A stretch of DNA of 33,456 nt from Aeromonas allosaccharophila. GTDB taxonomy: Bacteria; Pseudomonadota; Gammaproteobacteria; Enterobacterales; Aeromonadaceae. Location: assembly GCF_000819685.1 (NCBI RefSeq), contig NZ_CDBR01000012.1, forward strand, positions 1 to 33,456. Direction: 5' to 3'. Each line of letters opens with the position of its first letter. Within the stretch, counting starts at the first letter, position 1. A program made the translations under genes and the position numbers. The notes under the pieces were generated by a model that was not told the origin of the DNA, did not search any database, and saw only the letters and a list, made by a program, of their open reading frames with translations. Below, in pieces: positions 7,546 through 15,869 of the stretch.

Positions 7546-8997
7546 ATGGCCGACCACGATAAAATCGATATCAAGGACGTCACCGACAAGGACGTAACCG
7601 GGACCTTCAACCCCCATACGTTCAAAGCCAGCGACGACAGATTCAACCCGGGCAACCGCATCTATGTGCGGGCCCAGAAAGGGTATTGGCAGCGGGTGCG
7701 CAAGGGGATGGGCTGGTTCTTCGTCGCCCTCTTCGTGCTGCTGCCCTGGCTGCGTTACGAGGGGCGACAGGCGGTGCTGTTCGACCTCGGTCATCAGCAA
7801 TTCCATATCTTTGGCGCCACCATCTGGCCGCAGGATCTGACCCTGCTCGCCTGGCTCTTCATGATTGCCGCCTTCGCCCTCTTCTTCGTGACCACCTTCC
7901 TCGGCCGGGTCTGGTGCGGCTATCTCTGCCCGCAGACGGTCTGGACCTTCATGTTCATCTGGTTTGAAGAGAAGCTGGAAGGGCCCGCCAACAAGCGGCG
8001 CAAGCTGGACGAGGCACCCTGGAGCGGCGAGAAGCTGGCCCGCAAGGGGGCCAAGCATCTGGCCTGGCTGGCGATTTCGCTGGTGACCGGCCTGACCTTC
8101 GTCGCCTACTTCCAGGATGTGACTGAGCTGGTGCCGGACTTCTTCACCCTGCAGGCGGGGGGCTGGGTGCTGTTCTGGGTGAGCTTCTTCACCATCATCA
8201 CCTATGGCAACGCAGGCTGGATGCGCGCCATCATGTGTATCCACATGTGCCCCTATGCCCGCTTCCAGTCCGCCATGTTCGACAAGGACACCTTCATCGT
8301 CGGTTATGACACCAAGCGCGGCGAAACCCGTGGTGCCCGTTCCCGCAAGGCGGATCCCAAGGCGCTGGGGCTGGGTGACTGTATCGACTGCGATCTTTGC
8401 GTGCAGGTCTGCCCGACCGGCATCGATATCCGCGATGGCCTGCAGTACGAGTGCATCAACTGCGGCGCCTGCGTCGATGCCTGCGACCAGACCATGGAGC
8501 GGATGGGCTATCCGAAAGGGCTCATCAGCTACACCACCGAGCACAAGCTGGCCAACGACTCCACTCATGTGGCGCGGCCCAAGCTGATTGGCTACGGGCT
8601 GGTGATGGCGGTGATGCTGGGGGTATTTGTCTACAACGCCATGTCCATCATGCCGATGGGGCTCGATATCCTGCGGGATCGCAACCAGCTGTTCCGCGAA
8701 AACAGCGAGGGGCTTATCGAGAACACCTACACCCTCAAGATCCTCAACAAGACCCTGCAGCCCCAGACCTACCAGCTGGATGTAGAGGGCTTGCCCGAGT
8801 ATCAGTGGTTCGGTCCCCGTGAAGTGACCCTGAAAGCGGGCGAGATCTATACCCTGCCGGTCAGTCTGGCGGTCGACCCCTATAACCTGAAACGGCCGAC
8901 GCTGGATATCCAGTTCGTGCTGAAGCGGGAGGGGGCTGCGCCCGATGACAGCAAGGGCAACCTGCGCCAGGGCAGCAAGTTTATCAGCCGGTTGTAA
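7546..8997 (+). CDS. ccoG: Cytochrome cbb3 oxidase accessory protein CcoG (RdxA/FixG family)
   Basis: This 483-residue membrane protein helps supply copper to cbb3-type cytochrome oxidase; members of the family reduce Cu(II) through iron-sulfur clusters. It has membrane spans near residues 57-75, 100-125, 175-195 and 210-230, with a GRVWCGYLCPQT motif after the second. A ferredoxin-like 2x[4Fe-4S] domain follows (C279, C282, C285, C289 and C303, C306, C309, C313). A further span (GLVMAVMLGVFVYNAMSIM) and a C-terminal Ig-like domain complete it. The start at 7546 is preceded by AAGGGAG at a rather long spacing. No ccoNOPQ genes are nearby. Confidence 0.93.
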   Translation: MADHDKIDIKDVTDKDVTGTFNPHTFKASDDRFNPGNRIYVRAQKGYWQRVRKGMGWFFVALFVLLPWLRYEGRQAVLFDLGHQQFHIFGATIWPQDLTLLAWLFMIAAFALFFVTTFLGRVWCGYLCPQTVWTFMFIWFEEKLEGPANKRRKLDEAPWSGEKLARKGAKHLAWLAISLVTGLTFVAYFQDVTELVPDFFTLQAGGWVLFWVSFFTIITYGNAGWMRAIMCIHMCPYARFQSAMFDKDTFIVGYDTKRGETRGARSRKADPKALGLGDCIDCDLCVQVCPTGIDIRDGLQYECINCGACVDACDQTMERMGYPKGLISYTTEHKLANDSTHVARPKLIGYGLVMAVMLGVFVYNAMSIMPMGLDILRDRNQLFRENSEGLIENTYTLKILNKTLQPQTYQLDVEGLPEYQWFGPREVTLKAGEIYTLPVSLAVDPYNLKRPTLDIQFVLKREGAAPDDSKGNLRQGSKFISRL

Positions 8998-9067
8998 CCG
9001 CGTGTGGTGGTGTGCCGGACGTGACACACGTCAGGTCACCAGCGAACACGGCAATGCCGGGCAGTGG

Positions 9068-9076
9068 TGATAGAAT
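9068..9076 (+). promoter_or_regulatory. Extended -10 promoter upstream of srkA
   Basis: TGATAGAAT is a perfect extended -10 (TG-N-TAnAAT). The predicted start, near 9083, falls in the loop of the following hairpin, giving a very short leader for srkA. No convincing -35 and no CpxR box were found by eye. Confidence 0.5.
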
Positions 9077-9100
9077 GGGGCGCAACGGCGCCCCTTTCTT
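9077..9100 (+). terminator. Terminator-like hairpin between ccoG and srkA
   Basis: GGGGCGC (9077-9083) pairs with GCGCCCC (9088-9094), followed by TTTCTT and then directly the ATG at 9101. It would end transcripts coming from ccoG, while transcripts from the extended -10 just upstream would begin inside it. Confidence 0.6.
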
Positions 9101-10090
9101 ATGGTGGATGACATGCGTTTCAACTATTCCGACCTCAATCCCGACCTCATCATGGATGCGCTCGATCTCAGCGGCCTGCGGCTCGACTCCGGTCTTATCG
9201 AGCTCAACAGCTACGAAAACCGGGTCTATCAGTTTCAGGATGAGGATCGTCGCCGCTATGTGGTGAAGTTCTACCGTCCCGGCCGCTGGAGCCGGGCCCA
9301 GATCCTCGAGGAGCACGAGTTTGCCACCCGTCTCGCCGAGGCGGAGATCCCGGTCGCCGCACCGCTCGCCTTCGCGGGCGAGACTCTGCTGGAGCACGAG
9401 GGCTACCCCTTTGCCATCTGGCAGAGCGTCGGTGGCCGCCAGTTCGAGGTGGATAATCTCGACCAGCTGGAGTGGGTGGGGCGTTTCCTCGGTCGCATTC
9501 ATCAGATCGGCGCCAGCAAGCCGTTTCACCATCGGGTGCGGCTCGATGTGGAGAGCATGCTGCACGAACCGCGTCAGCTGCTGGCGTCTGGCGAGTGGCT
9601 GCCAAGCGGGCTGGCGAAGCAATTCTTCGGGGTGCTGGACGAGCTGATTAAACATGTCAGCGACGCCATGACCCTGGATGTGGCGCAGATCTCCCTGCAT
9701 GGCGACTGCCACCCGGGCAACATCCTCTGGCGCGATGGCCCCATGTTTGTCGACCTCGATGATTGCCGTACCGGCCCCGCGATTCAGGATCTCTGGATGA
9801 TGCTCAGCGGCGAGCGCCATGAGCAGCAGATCCAGCTCGACACCCTGCTGGCGGGCTACGAGGAGTTTATGGAGTTCGACTCGCGGGAGCTGGCGCTGAT
9901 CGAGCCGCTGCGGGCGATGCGCATCGTCCACTACATGGCCTGGCTGGCGCGGCGCTGGGAAGATCCCGCCTTCCCCCGTCACTTCCCCTGGTTCAATACC
10001 GATCACTACTGGCGCCAGCAGATTGCGACCCTGCACGATCAGCTGGAAGCGCTCAAGGCGCCACCGTTGAGCCTGATGCCAAACTGGTGA
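9101..10090 (+). CDS. srkA: Stress response kinase A (YihE family)
   Basis: The protein has 329 residues; E. coli SrkA has 328. It is a cytoplasmic Ser/Thr kinase of the aminoglycoside-phosphotransferase fold that counters stress-induced cell death. Seen: LNSYENRVYQFQDEDRRRYV near residue 35, the lysine in VVKFYRPGRW, the catalytic HGDCHPGNILWRDG near 204, and the metal-binding FVDLDDCRTGPAIQDLWM. Two starts are possible: ATG at 9101, directly after a hairpin and with no ribosome site, or ATG at 9113 preceded by GGTGG. The gene is followed by dsbA, as in E. coli. Confidence 0.93.
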   Translation: MVDDMRFNYSDLNPDLIMDALDLSGLRLDSGLIELNSYENRVYQFQDEDRRRYVVKFYRPGRWSRAQILEEHEFATRLAEAEIPVAAPLAFAGETLLEHEGYPFAIWQSVGGRQFEVDNLDQLEWVGRFLGRIHQIGASKPFHHRVRLDVESMLHEPRQLLASGEWLPSGLAKQFFGVLDELIKHVSDAMTLDVAQISLHGDCHPGNILWRDGPMFVDLDDCRTGPAIQDLWMMLSGERHEQQIQLDTLLAGYEEFMEFDSRELALIEPLRAMRIVHYMAWLARRWEDPAFPRHFPWFNTDHYWRQQIATLHDQLEALKAPPLSLMPNW

Positions 10091-10141
10091 AATAGAAGGG
10101 ATCTTGCGTGGCAAGCGGGGCTCGATCTCCGGCCCTGACCA

Positions 10142-10170
10142 TTGACGTCAGCATGGCGAAACAATAGGCT
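10142..10170 (+). promoter_or_regulatory. Candidate promoter of dsbA
   Basis: TTGACG (10142-10147) is 17 bp from TAGGCT (10165-10170). The -35 is good and the -10 weak. It gives a leader of about 50 bases. dsbA may also be read through from srkA, as in E. coli. Confidence 0.4.
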
Positions 10171-10227
10171 TGGCACTGCTTCGGTTCGCCGGGCGTGCCT
10201 CACAGTGATCCCTTAACAGGAAACATC

Positions 10228-10836
10228 ATGAAAAAAGTTCTATTTTTCCTTGCTGCCATGCTGATGATCCCCATGGTTCACGCCGCCCCCGAGTTCAAGG
10301 AAGGCGTCAACTACGATGTGGTCAAACAGACTGGCAGTGCCCAGCCGGAAGTGATGGAGTTCTTCTCCTACTACTGCCCGCACTGCGCCACCTTCGAACC
10401 GATCGTTGAGCAACTGCAAGCCGGTCTGCCGAAAGGCGTCACCCTGAAGAAGAACCCGGTTGCCTTCCTCGGCCGCGAAATGGGCCCCGAGATGCAGCGT
10501 GCCTATGCCGTTGCCAGCCTGCTCAACGCCGAAGCCAAGCTGACCCCGGCCATCTTCACCAAGATCCACACCCAGCGTCAGCCGCCGATGAGCCGTGACG
10601 AGGTGAAGCAGATCTTCGTGGACAACGGCGTACCGGCTGAAGAGTTCGACGGTGCCGTCGACAGCTTCGCCGTCTCCGGCATGGTCTCCCAGTTCGATCG
10701 CAACACTGAGAGCTACAACATTCGCGGTGTGCCGGCCTTCCTAGTGAACGGCAAGTACATGGTGAAGATTGAATCCATCACCTCTCAAGAGCAGTTCAAC
10801 CAGCTGGTGCAGTTCCTGTTGGCCAAGAAAGACTGA
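10228..10836 (+). CDS. dsbA: Thiol:disulfide interchange protein DsbA
   Basis: The protein has 202 residues and introduces disulfide bonds into exported proteins in the periplasm. A signal peptide (MKKVLFFLAAMLMIPMVHA, cleavage before APEFK) is followed by a thioredoxin fold with the active site CPHC (C50-C53), the inserted helical domain, and the cis-proline loop RGVPAFLVNG. The start at 10228 has AGGAAA upstream; an in-frame ATG at 10195 would add residues before the signal peptide and is rejected. Its partner dsbB is not in the window. Confidence 0.97.
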   Translation: MKKVLFFLAAMLMIPMVHAAPEFKEGVNYDVVKQTGSAQPEVMEFFSYYCPHCATFEPIVEQLQAGLPKGVTLKKNPVAFLGREMGPEMQRAYAVASLLNAEAKLTPAIFTKIHTQRQPPMSRDEVKQIFVDNGVPAEEFDGAVDSFAVSGMVSQFDRNTESYNIRGVPAFLVNGKYMVKIESITSQEQFNQLVQFLLAKKD

Positions 10837-10851
10837 TACCCTTGAGTCGAT

Positions 10852-10884
10852 AAAAGCCCGCCGGTGCGAACCGGCGGGCTTTTT
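10852..10884 (+). terminator. Bidirectional terminator between dsbA and pncB
   Basis: AAAAGCCCGCCGGT (10852-10865) pairs perfectly with ACCGGCGGGCTTTT (10870-10883) around loop GCGA. A-run and T-run on both sides suit the convergent dsbA (+) and pncB (-) genes. Confidence 0.92.
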
Positions 10885-10905
10885 GTTTTCTGGCGATCTC
10901 GAAGA

Positions 10906-12084
10906 TCAGACCCCGACGTGGAACGCCTGCTTGAGGTTGCGGATAAACTCCGCATCCCGACACAGGGTCTTGCCCGGGCTGTCGGAGATCTTGGCGACCG
11001 GGCCGCCATTGCACTCCATCAGCTTGAAGACGATGTTCATCGGGCTGACACCGGGCAGATCGCAGGTGAGCTTGGTGCCGATACCGAAGCTGGTGTTGAT
11101 GCGGCCACGGAAGTGACGGAACAGCTGCACTGCCTTGTCGAGGTTGAGCCCGTCGGAGAAGACCAGGGTCTTGTCGGTGGGGTCGATGCCGAGGCGCTGA
11201 TAGTGGCTGATCGCCTTCTCGCCCCACACCACGGGATCGCCGGAGTCGTGGCGCAAGCCCTGATAGCGGCTGGCCAGCTCGAAGTCGAAGTCCCGCAGGA
11301 AGGCATCCATGGTGATGCAGTCGGTCAGGGCGATGCCGAGATGGTCGGTGAACTCGTCCAGCCAGCTGGTGAGGGCGGCGCGCTGGCTGTGCTCCAGCGG
11401 GAAGCCGAGCTGCTGGTGCGCCTGGAACCACTCGTGGGCCTGGGTGCCCACCGCGGGCAGCTTGTACTTCTGGGCCAGCATGTAGTTGCTGGTGCCGCGA
11501 AACGCCGGCAGCCGCTCCTTGAGGCGACCCACTACCGCATCCTGCACCGCGTGGGAGAAGCGACGGCGGGTGCCGAAGTCGATGAGGTTGAACTCGCTCA
11601 TCTCCTCCGGGCTCAGCTCCAGCTCCAGCTTGTCGATCTTTTGATCGAGCCGCTCCAGCGCGTGGCTGACACCGAACTGGGGGTAGCGGAAGCGGTTGCG
11701 CATCTCGCTGATGATGGCGAGCACCGGGATCTCCCACAGGATCACATCCTGCCAGGGGCCCTCGACCCGCACATTGATGCGGCCATCCTGCTCGAACACC
11801 TTGAGCAGAGAGGCATCGAGCGGCTTGCGGCGCAGGTGGTCGAGGTAGTCAGGGGTGAAGAAGGGGCGCTCGGCCAGAAAATCGAGCTCTGGCTTGGTCA
11901 GTCGCAGGGAACCGGCGAGGCGCAATTGTTCCTCGATCTGCCCCATCATGGGCAGCAGATCTTCTTCATTGCGGCTGTGAAACTCGGCCACCACCTCGGC
12001 ATCCGGATAGCGATGGAACACCGCCTGCTGCATATGCAGCTTGTAGGCATCGGTGTCGAGCAGGCTGGTGAGGATTGGGGGCAT
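10906..12084 (-). CDS. pncB: Nicotinate phosphoribosyltransferase
   Basis: This enzyme joins nicotinate to PRPP, making nicotinate mononucleotide in NAD salvage. The protein has 392 residues; E. coli PncB has 400. Seen: SLLDTDAYKLHMQQAVFHRY at the N-terminus, DFGTRRRFS near residue 185, GTQAHEWFQAHQQ near 230, GIALTDCITMDAFLRDF near 275, RHDSGDPVVWGEKA and SFGIGTKLTCD. The ATG at 12084 begins one base after the pncA stop; longer in-frame starts would overlap pncA. The pair makes both salvage steps from nicotinamide to nicotinate mononucleotide. Confidence 0.96.
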   Translation of the reverse strand: MPPILTSLLDTDAYKLHMQQAVFHRYPDAEVVAEFHSRNEEDLLPMMGQIEEQLRLAGSLRLTKPELDFLAERPFFTPDYLDHLRRKPLDASLLKVFEQDGRINVRVEGPWQDVILWEIPVLAIISEMRNRFRYPQFGVSHALERLDQKIDKLELELSPEEMSEFNLIDFGTRRRFSHAVQDAVVGRLKERLPAFRGTSNYMLAQKYKLPAVGTQAHEWFQAHQQLGFPLEHSQRAALTSWLDEFTDHLGIALTDCITMDAFLRDFDFELASRYQGLRHDSGDPVVWGEKAISHYQRLGIDPTDKTLVFSDGLNLDKAVQLFRHFRGRINTSFGIGTKLTCDLPGVSPMNIVFKLMECNGGPVAKISDSPGKTLCRDAEFIRNLKQAFHVGV

Positions 12085-12085
12085 A

Positions 12086-12721
12086 TCAGGCGTCCAGCAG
12101 GCGTTGTACATCGATCAGGGTCTGGGCCAGTTCGGCGCCAGCCTCGATCATCTGGGTGTGGGCGCTGGCAACCGTCTCGGGCGCGATGCCACGGCAGGCA
12201 TCGAGATGGACGATCACCCGGAAACCGGCGCGGCGCAGTTGCAGCACGCTGGTTTTGACACAGTAGTCGGTGGCGAGGCCGCCGACCAGTACGGTGTCGA
12301 CCTTGCGGGCTTGCAGGAATTCGATGAGTCCGGTGCTGCGCCGTTCGGCCAGATCGTGATAACAGGCGCCGTAAGGGTGCAGATCCGGTTCGACCCCCTT
12401 CCAGACGAAGAAGTCATAGTCGATGGGGGCGGGCAGGCCGTCGAGCAGCTCGAAGCCCTTGCTGCCCGGCACGCAGTGCACCGGCCAGGTGAGGTCGGCG
12501 TTCGGCAGATCCAGCGGCAGCAGCATGCCGGCGGGGTCAGAGACGGCCCAGTTGGCATTGGCGGGGTGAGCGTCCTTGCTGCCGATCCGCAGCGTGGCGA
12601 GGGTGGCCTGAGCGTTGAGCGCAGCCACAATATCATCACCGCCCGCGACGGGCAGTTCGTTCGGGCAGAGGGGGGTAAAGCCCTTCTGCGCATCAATATC
12701 CAGGCTGGCGACGGTTCCCAT
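12086..12721 (-). CDS. pncA: Nicotinamidase (PncA-like isochorismatase fold)
   Basis: The protein has 211 residues and hydrolyses nicotinamide to nicotinate. The Asp-Lys-Cys triad is visible as D10 (LDIDAQKGF), K108 (FFVWKG) and C154 (GGLATDYCVKTS). D50 and H52 in SKDAHP are the metal ligands. The start at 12721 is chosen because CAGGAG sits six bases upstream; an in-frame ATG at 12736 has no such site. First gene of a pncA-pncB operon, divergent from an NrtR-type regulator that probably controls it. Confidence 0.94.
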   Translation of the reverse strand: MGTVASLDIDAQKGFTPLCPNELPVAGGDDIVAALNAQATLATLRIGSKDAHPANANWAVSDPAGMLLPLDLPNADLTWPVHCVPGSKGFELLDGLPAPIDYDFFVWKGVEPDLHPYGACYHDLAERRSTGLIEFLQARKVDTVLVGGLATDYCVKTSVLQLRRAGFRVIVHLDACRGIAPETVASAHTQMIEAGAELAQTLIDVQRLLDA

Positions 12722-12795
12722 GATTGGCTCCTGCACATACTATTCGTGTGATATTATCTACCAAACATTAATGGAAGGCGAGCAGGGCGATCGGC
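12722..12795 (-). promoter_or_regulatory. Divergent control region between pncA and nrtR
   Basis: This 74-bp gap must hold both promoters. On the minus strand TTGGTA and TAGTAT with a 16-bp spacer form a plausible pncA promoter. The short palindrome GATATTATC (12750-12758) lies within it and is the best candidate NrtR operator that I can see. NrtR regulators usually bind next to NAD genes and let go in the presence of ADP-ribose; the exact site here is a guess. Confidence 0.4.
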
Positions 12796-13446
12796 ATGCT
12801 GAGAATGAGTCTGGATATGGTGGTGCTGCGGTTGCATGACGAGCGGCTCGAGCTGCTGCTCGAGACCCGCGATCGCCCCCCCTTTGCCCACTGTTGGCAG
12901 CTACCCGGTTTGCGTATCGACGAGGCACTGGATCGGGATCTGGACGCCGCCCAGCGCCGCCTGCTGGCGGAGTGGGGGCTCGGCCACTGCTACAGCGAGC
13001 AGGTCTGCACCCTCGGCAATCTGGAGCGGGATCCCCGCGGCTGGTCCACCACTCTGGTTTATCTCTGTCTGGTCGATCCGGAAGTGGAAGTGACCCACGG
13101 CTGCTGGCATCCGCTCTCCAATCTGCCGGGGCTGAGCCTCGCCTTCGATCATGTCCAGCTCATCGCCAAGGGGCTGGAGCGGCTGCGCATCAAGAGTCGC
13201 TACAGCACCCTGCCGTTGCATCTGCTTGGGCCCGAGTTCACCCTTTCCGAGGTGCAGCGCGCCTTCGAAATCATCCTGCAAACCCCGATGAATACGGCGG
13301 CATTTCGCAAGCGGATCCATCGCGCCGACATTCTGGTGGATACCGGCCGCAAGCGTACCGGCAAACAGCGCCCCGCCATCCTCTACCGGCTGGAGAGCCC
13401 CTGCTGCGTGATGTTTGATCAGGTGATGCATGGAGCGGAAGCGTGA
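12796..13446 (+). CDS. nrtR: NrtR-type Nudix transcriptional regulator of NAD metabolism
   Basis: The 216-residue protein combines an N-terminal Nudix-like fold (MSLDMVVLRLHDERLELLLE..., PPFAHCWQLPGLRID) with a C-terminal winged helix (KSRYSTLPLHLLGPEFTLSE, then LQTPMNTAAFRKRIHRADIL). The Nudix box is degenerate: the Gx5Ex7REUxEExGU signature is not complete, as expected for a regulator that binds but does not hydrolyse its ligand. Family members repress NAD salvage or synthesis genes and respond to ADP-ribose. The position divergent from pncA-pncB supports this role strongly. The ATG at 12796 has only a weak ribosome site; the ATG at 12805 is an alternative. Confidence 0.88.
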   Translation: MLRMSLDMVVLRLHDERLELLLETRDRPPFAHCWQLPGLRIDEALDRDLDAAQRRLLAEWGLGHCYSEQVCTLGNLERDPRGWSTTLVYLCLVDPEVEVTHGCWHPLSNLPGLSLAFDHVQLIAKGLERLRIKSRYSTLPLHLLGPEFTLSEVQRAFEIILQTPMNTAAFRKRIHRADILVDTGRKRTGKQRPAILYRLESPCCVMFDQVMHGAEA

Positions 13447-13946
13447 GTTCCAATCCCGTTCGTGTGCTGGTCAGCGCGTGCTTGCTGGGCCAGCCGGTGC
13501 GTTACGACGGCCAGAGCAAGGGGATTGTCAGCGACTGGCTGAGCGAGCTGGGTGCCGAAGGACGGGCGCTGGCCTTCTGCCCCGAAGTGGCAGGCGGTCT
13601 GCCGACCCCGCGCCCTCCTGCAGAACGACAGGGTGAGCGGGTGGTGACGGCGAGCGGAGTGGATGTGACTGAAGAGTTTGATCGCGGCGCCGAGCTGGCC
13701 CTCGCGCTCTGTCAGGCGCAGGGCATTCGCTTCGCGCTGCTGAAAGAGGGGAGCCCCTCATGTGGCAGCGGCCGTATCTATAACGGCCACTTCGAAGGGG
13801 TCTCTGTGGCGGGCGAGGGCAAGACCACCGCCCTGCTGCGCCGCCACGGGATGGCTGTTTTTTCCGAAGATCAGTTGGCCGAGTTGGCCTCAGCGCTCTC
13901 TTTGGATTCTTCCTTGGCTTTGGCGGCAACTGGCAGCGGCGCCTGA
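13443..13946 (+). CDS. DUF523 / TudS-like iron-sulfur protein (YbbK family)
   Basis: The protein has 167 residues with the three conserved cysteines of the family: C13 in SACLLG, C46 in AFCPEV, C107 in KEGSPSCGSG. Some members are thiouracil desulfurases that hold a [4Fe-4S] cluster by three cysteines; whether this one has that activity is unknown. Translation likely starts at GTG 13443, overlapping the nrtR stop (GTGA). The 3' end overlaps the convergent acyltransferase gene by 76 bp. The last ~25 residues are alanine- and serine-rich and are probably not part of the fold. Confidence 0.85.
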   Translation: MSSNPVRVLVSACLLGQPVRYDGQSKGIVSDWLSELGAEGRALAFCPEVAGGLPTPRPPAERQGERVVTASGVDVTEEFDRGAELALALCQAQGIRFALLKEGSPSCGSGRIYNGHFEGVSVAGEGKTTALLRRHGMAVFSEDQLAELASALSLDSSLALAATGSGA

Positions 13947-14836
13947 CCGCGCTGCCACCCCTCCAGCACCTTGTCCTTCTCCTGCCAGCGCTGGTTTAGC
14001 CACGCCTGAAAACCGCGCTTGAACTGCTTGTCATTGAAGTAGTCGCCAACCAGCGCCTCATCCACCGGCAGCTCCTCAATCCGCACCTGAATGCGTTTTA
14101 CCCGCCCCATCAGGAAGTCCTTGAACGGGGTCTCGGCGTTGTCCGGATAGCGGATGGTGACGTTGATCAGGCTGTCAAACTGCTCCCCCATGGCGGCCAG
14201 CGTAAAGGCCAGACCCGCCGCCTTGGGTGGCATCAGATGGCGGTAACGGGAGCGGGCAGCATCCCGTTTCTGTTCGGTGAAGCGGGTTCCTTCCACGAAG
14301 TTGATGACAGTGGTGGGGATATGGCGAAACTTCTCGCAGGCGTTGCGGGTGGTTTCGATATCCTTGCCGCGCAGGTGCGGATTTCTTAACAGAAACTCTC
14401 TCGAATAACGGCGCATAAAGGGCATGTCGAGCCCCCAGCAGGCGAGCCCCAGCAGCGGGATGTAGATAAGCTCGTGCTTCATGAAGAACTTGGGCACCGG
14501 CAGCCGATCCCGGAACAGATGACCCAGCACCACGATATCGGTCCAGCTCATGTGGTTGCTGATGATGAGATACCAACCATCCTTGCGCAGCCGGGTCTTA
14601 TCTTCGATCTGCCAGTCGATGCGCATCGTGAGACGGATCACCAGCGCATTGCAGGCCAGCCACAGACGCATGAAGCGGTTGTTGAGGCGGCTGCAGGCGC
14701 GACCAAAAGCCGGAACAGGCAGCAGCAGTTTGGCCAGCGATACCAGCAGGATCAGGCTGGCGCACAAGGCGGTGAACAGGATGGTCAGGCCCGCGCTGAT
14801 GATCAGCACCAGCGGGCCGGGAAGCAGGGATAGCAT
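13871..14836 (-). CDS. YihG-like 1-acylglycerol-3-phosphate acyltransferase family protein (copy 1)
   Basis: This 321-residue inner-membrane protein has an N-terminal hydrophobic stretch of about 40 residues and then the PlsC-type acyltransferase motifs NHMSWTD (NHx4D) and FVEGTRFT (EGTR). It resembles E. coli YihG throughout (GLDMPFMRRYSREFL, GKDIETTRNACEKFRHIPTT, NVTIRYPDN, WLNQRWQEKDK). YihG is an acyltransferase of phospholipid metabolism. The C-terminal tail (AKEESKESAEANSAN) is charged and extends past the family end; it is encoded in the region that overlaps the DUF523 gene. The gene begins six bases after the stop of the second copy, so the two probably form one operon. Confidence 0.88.
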   Translation of the reverse strand: MLSLLPGPLVLIISAGLTILFTALCASLILLVSLAKLLLPVPAFGRACSRLNNRFMRLWLACNALVIRLTMRIDWQIEDKTRLRKDGWYLIISNHMSWTDIVVLGHLFRDRLPVPKFFMKHELIYIPLLGLACWGLDMPFMRRYSREFLLRNPHLRGKDIETTRNACEKFRHIPTTVINFVEGTRFTEQKRDAARSRYRHLMPPKAAGLAFTLAAMGEQFDSLINVTIRYPDNAETPFKDFLMGRVKRIQVRIEELPVDEALVGDYFNDKQFKRGFQAWLNQRWQEKDKVLEGWQRGQAPLPVAAKAKEESKESAEANSAN

Positions 14837-14842
14837 GGATGT

Positions 14843-15781
14843 TTACTGCGCCTTGGTTGCCAGCAGTTGGCTCAGGGTCTGGTCCTTCTCGTGCCAGATC
14901 CCGTTCAACCACTGTTGAAACTCTTGTTGGAACTCGGGGTCATTGAAGTAATCCCCCACCAGCTTGCGGTCGATCGGCAAATAGCGGACCTGAACCTTGA
15001 TTTGCCCGACCCGGCCGCACATGAAATCCCAGTAACTGGGAATACCGTCCGGATAGGCGATGGTGACATCCACCAGTTGATGCAACTGGTCACCCATGGC
15101 GGCCAGGGTAAAAGCGATGCCGCCTGCTTTCGGTTGGAGCAGGTGACGATAGGGCGAACCCTGCTTCTGATGTTTGCCCTTGGTGAAGCGGGTGCCTTCG
15201 ACGAAGTTCATCACACTCACCGGAATGTGGCGGAACCTGGCGCAGGCCTTACGGGTCGTTTCAATGTCTTTTCCCTTCAGATGCGGGTGTTTTTCCAGAA
15301 ATTTTCTGGAATATCGCCGCATGAAGGGGAAGTCGAGTGCCCACCAGGCCAGACCGAGAAAAGGCACCCAAATCAGCTCTTTCTTCAGAAAAAACTTCAG
15401 GAAGGGGATTTTTTGGTTAAAAACCCGCTGCAATACCAGTATGTCGACCCAGGATTGATGGTTGGCAATCACCATATACCACTCATTCCGGCGCCCTTTG
15501 TCCACTCCGACCACCTCGAAAGGGGTTTTGATGATGGTTTTCTGGATCAGATTGTTGAATCCGATCCAGCAGCTGGCACAGCCATCCAGCAGGGCATTGC
15601 AGAGGGTTCGCCACCCTTTGAGCGGTAACGGCAGCTTGAGCAGACCCAGCAAGAAGATGGGGATAAACCAGAAGAGAGTGTTGATAAAATAGAGCAGGGT
15701 GGAGAGGCTGCCGCGCAGTCGCTCTGTCATCTTGTTGGGCATGAGTTCGGGTCCGTCTTGCTGTCGATAAAGGGCCATCAA
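14843..15781 (-). CDS. YihG-like 1-acylglycerol-3-phosphate acyltransferase family protein (copy 2)
   Basis: The protein has up to 312 residues with one or two N-terminal membrane segments (LLYFINTLFWFIPIFLLGLL), NHQSWVD, FPFMRRYSRKFLEKHP, GKDIETTRKACARFRH and FVEGTRFTKGK. It is a clear paralogue of the neighbouring copy 1. The start is uncertain: ATG codons at 15781, 15778, 15742 and 15730 are in frame and none has a good ribosome site; 15742 or 15730 would remove an N-terminal stretch unlike the family. It is upstream in the pair and probably the first gene of the operon. Confidence 0.87.
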   Translation of the reverse strand: MMALYRQQDGPELMPNKMTERLRGSLSTLLYFINTLFWFIPIFLLGLLKLPLPLKGWRTLCNALLDGCASCWIGFNNLIQKTIIKTPFEVVGVDKGRRNEWYMVIANHQSWVDILVLQRVFNQKIPFLKFFLKKELIWVPFLGLAWWALDFPFMRRYSRKFLEKHPHLKGKDIETTRKACARFRHIPVSVMNFVEGTRFTKGKHQKQGSPYRHLLQPKAGGIAFTLAAMGDQLHQLVDVTIAYPDGIPSYWDFMCGRVGQIKVQVRYLPIDRKLVGDYFNDPEFQQEFQQWLNGIWHEKDQTLSQLLATKAQ

Positions 15782-15869
15782 GTGGTCAGATCTGTGGCCA
15801 TAATATCAGCCGCTGGCCCGTGAGACCATTAAGAGCCGTCACAGGGCCGGACTCACCCTTTCCCCTCTA

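Noticed and set aside
7474..9027. 517-codon open frame on the minus strand opposite ccoG
   Set aside because: Antisense shadow of ccoG with histidine/glutamine-rich low-complexity translation and no family match.
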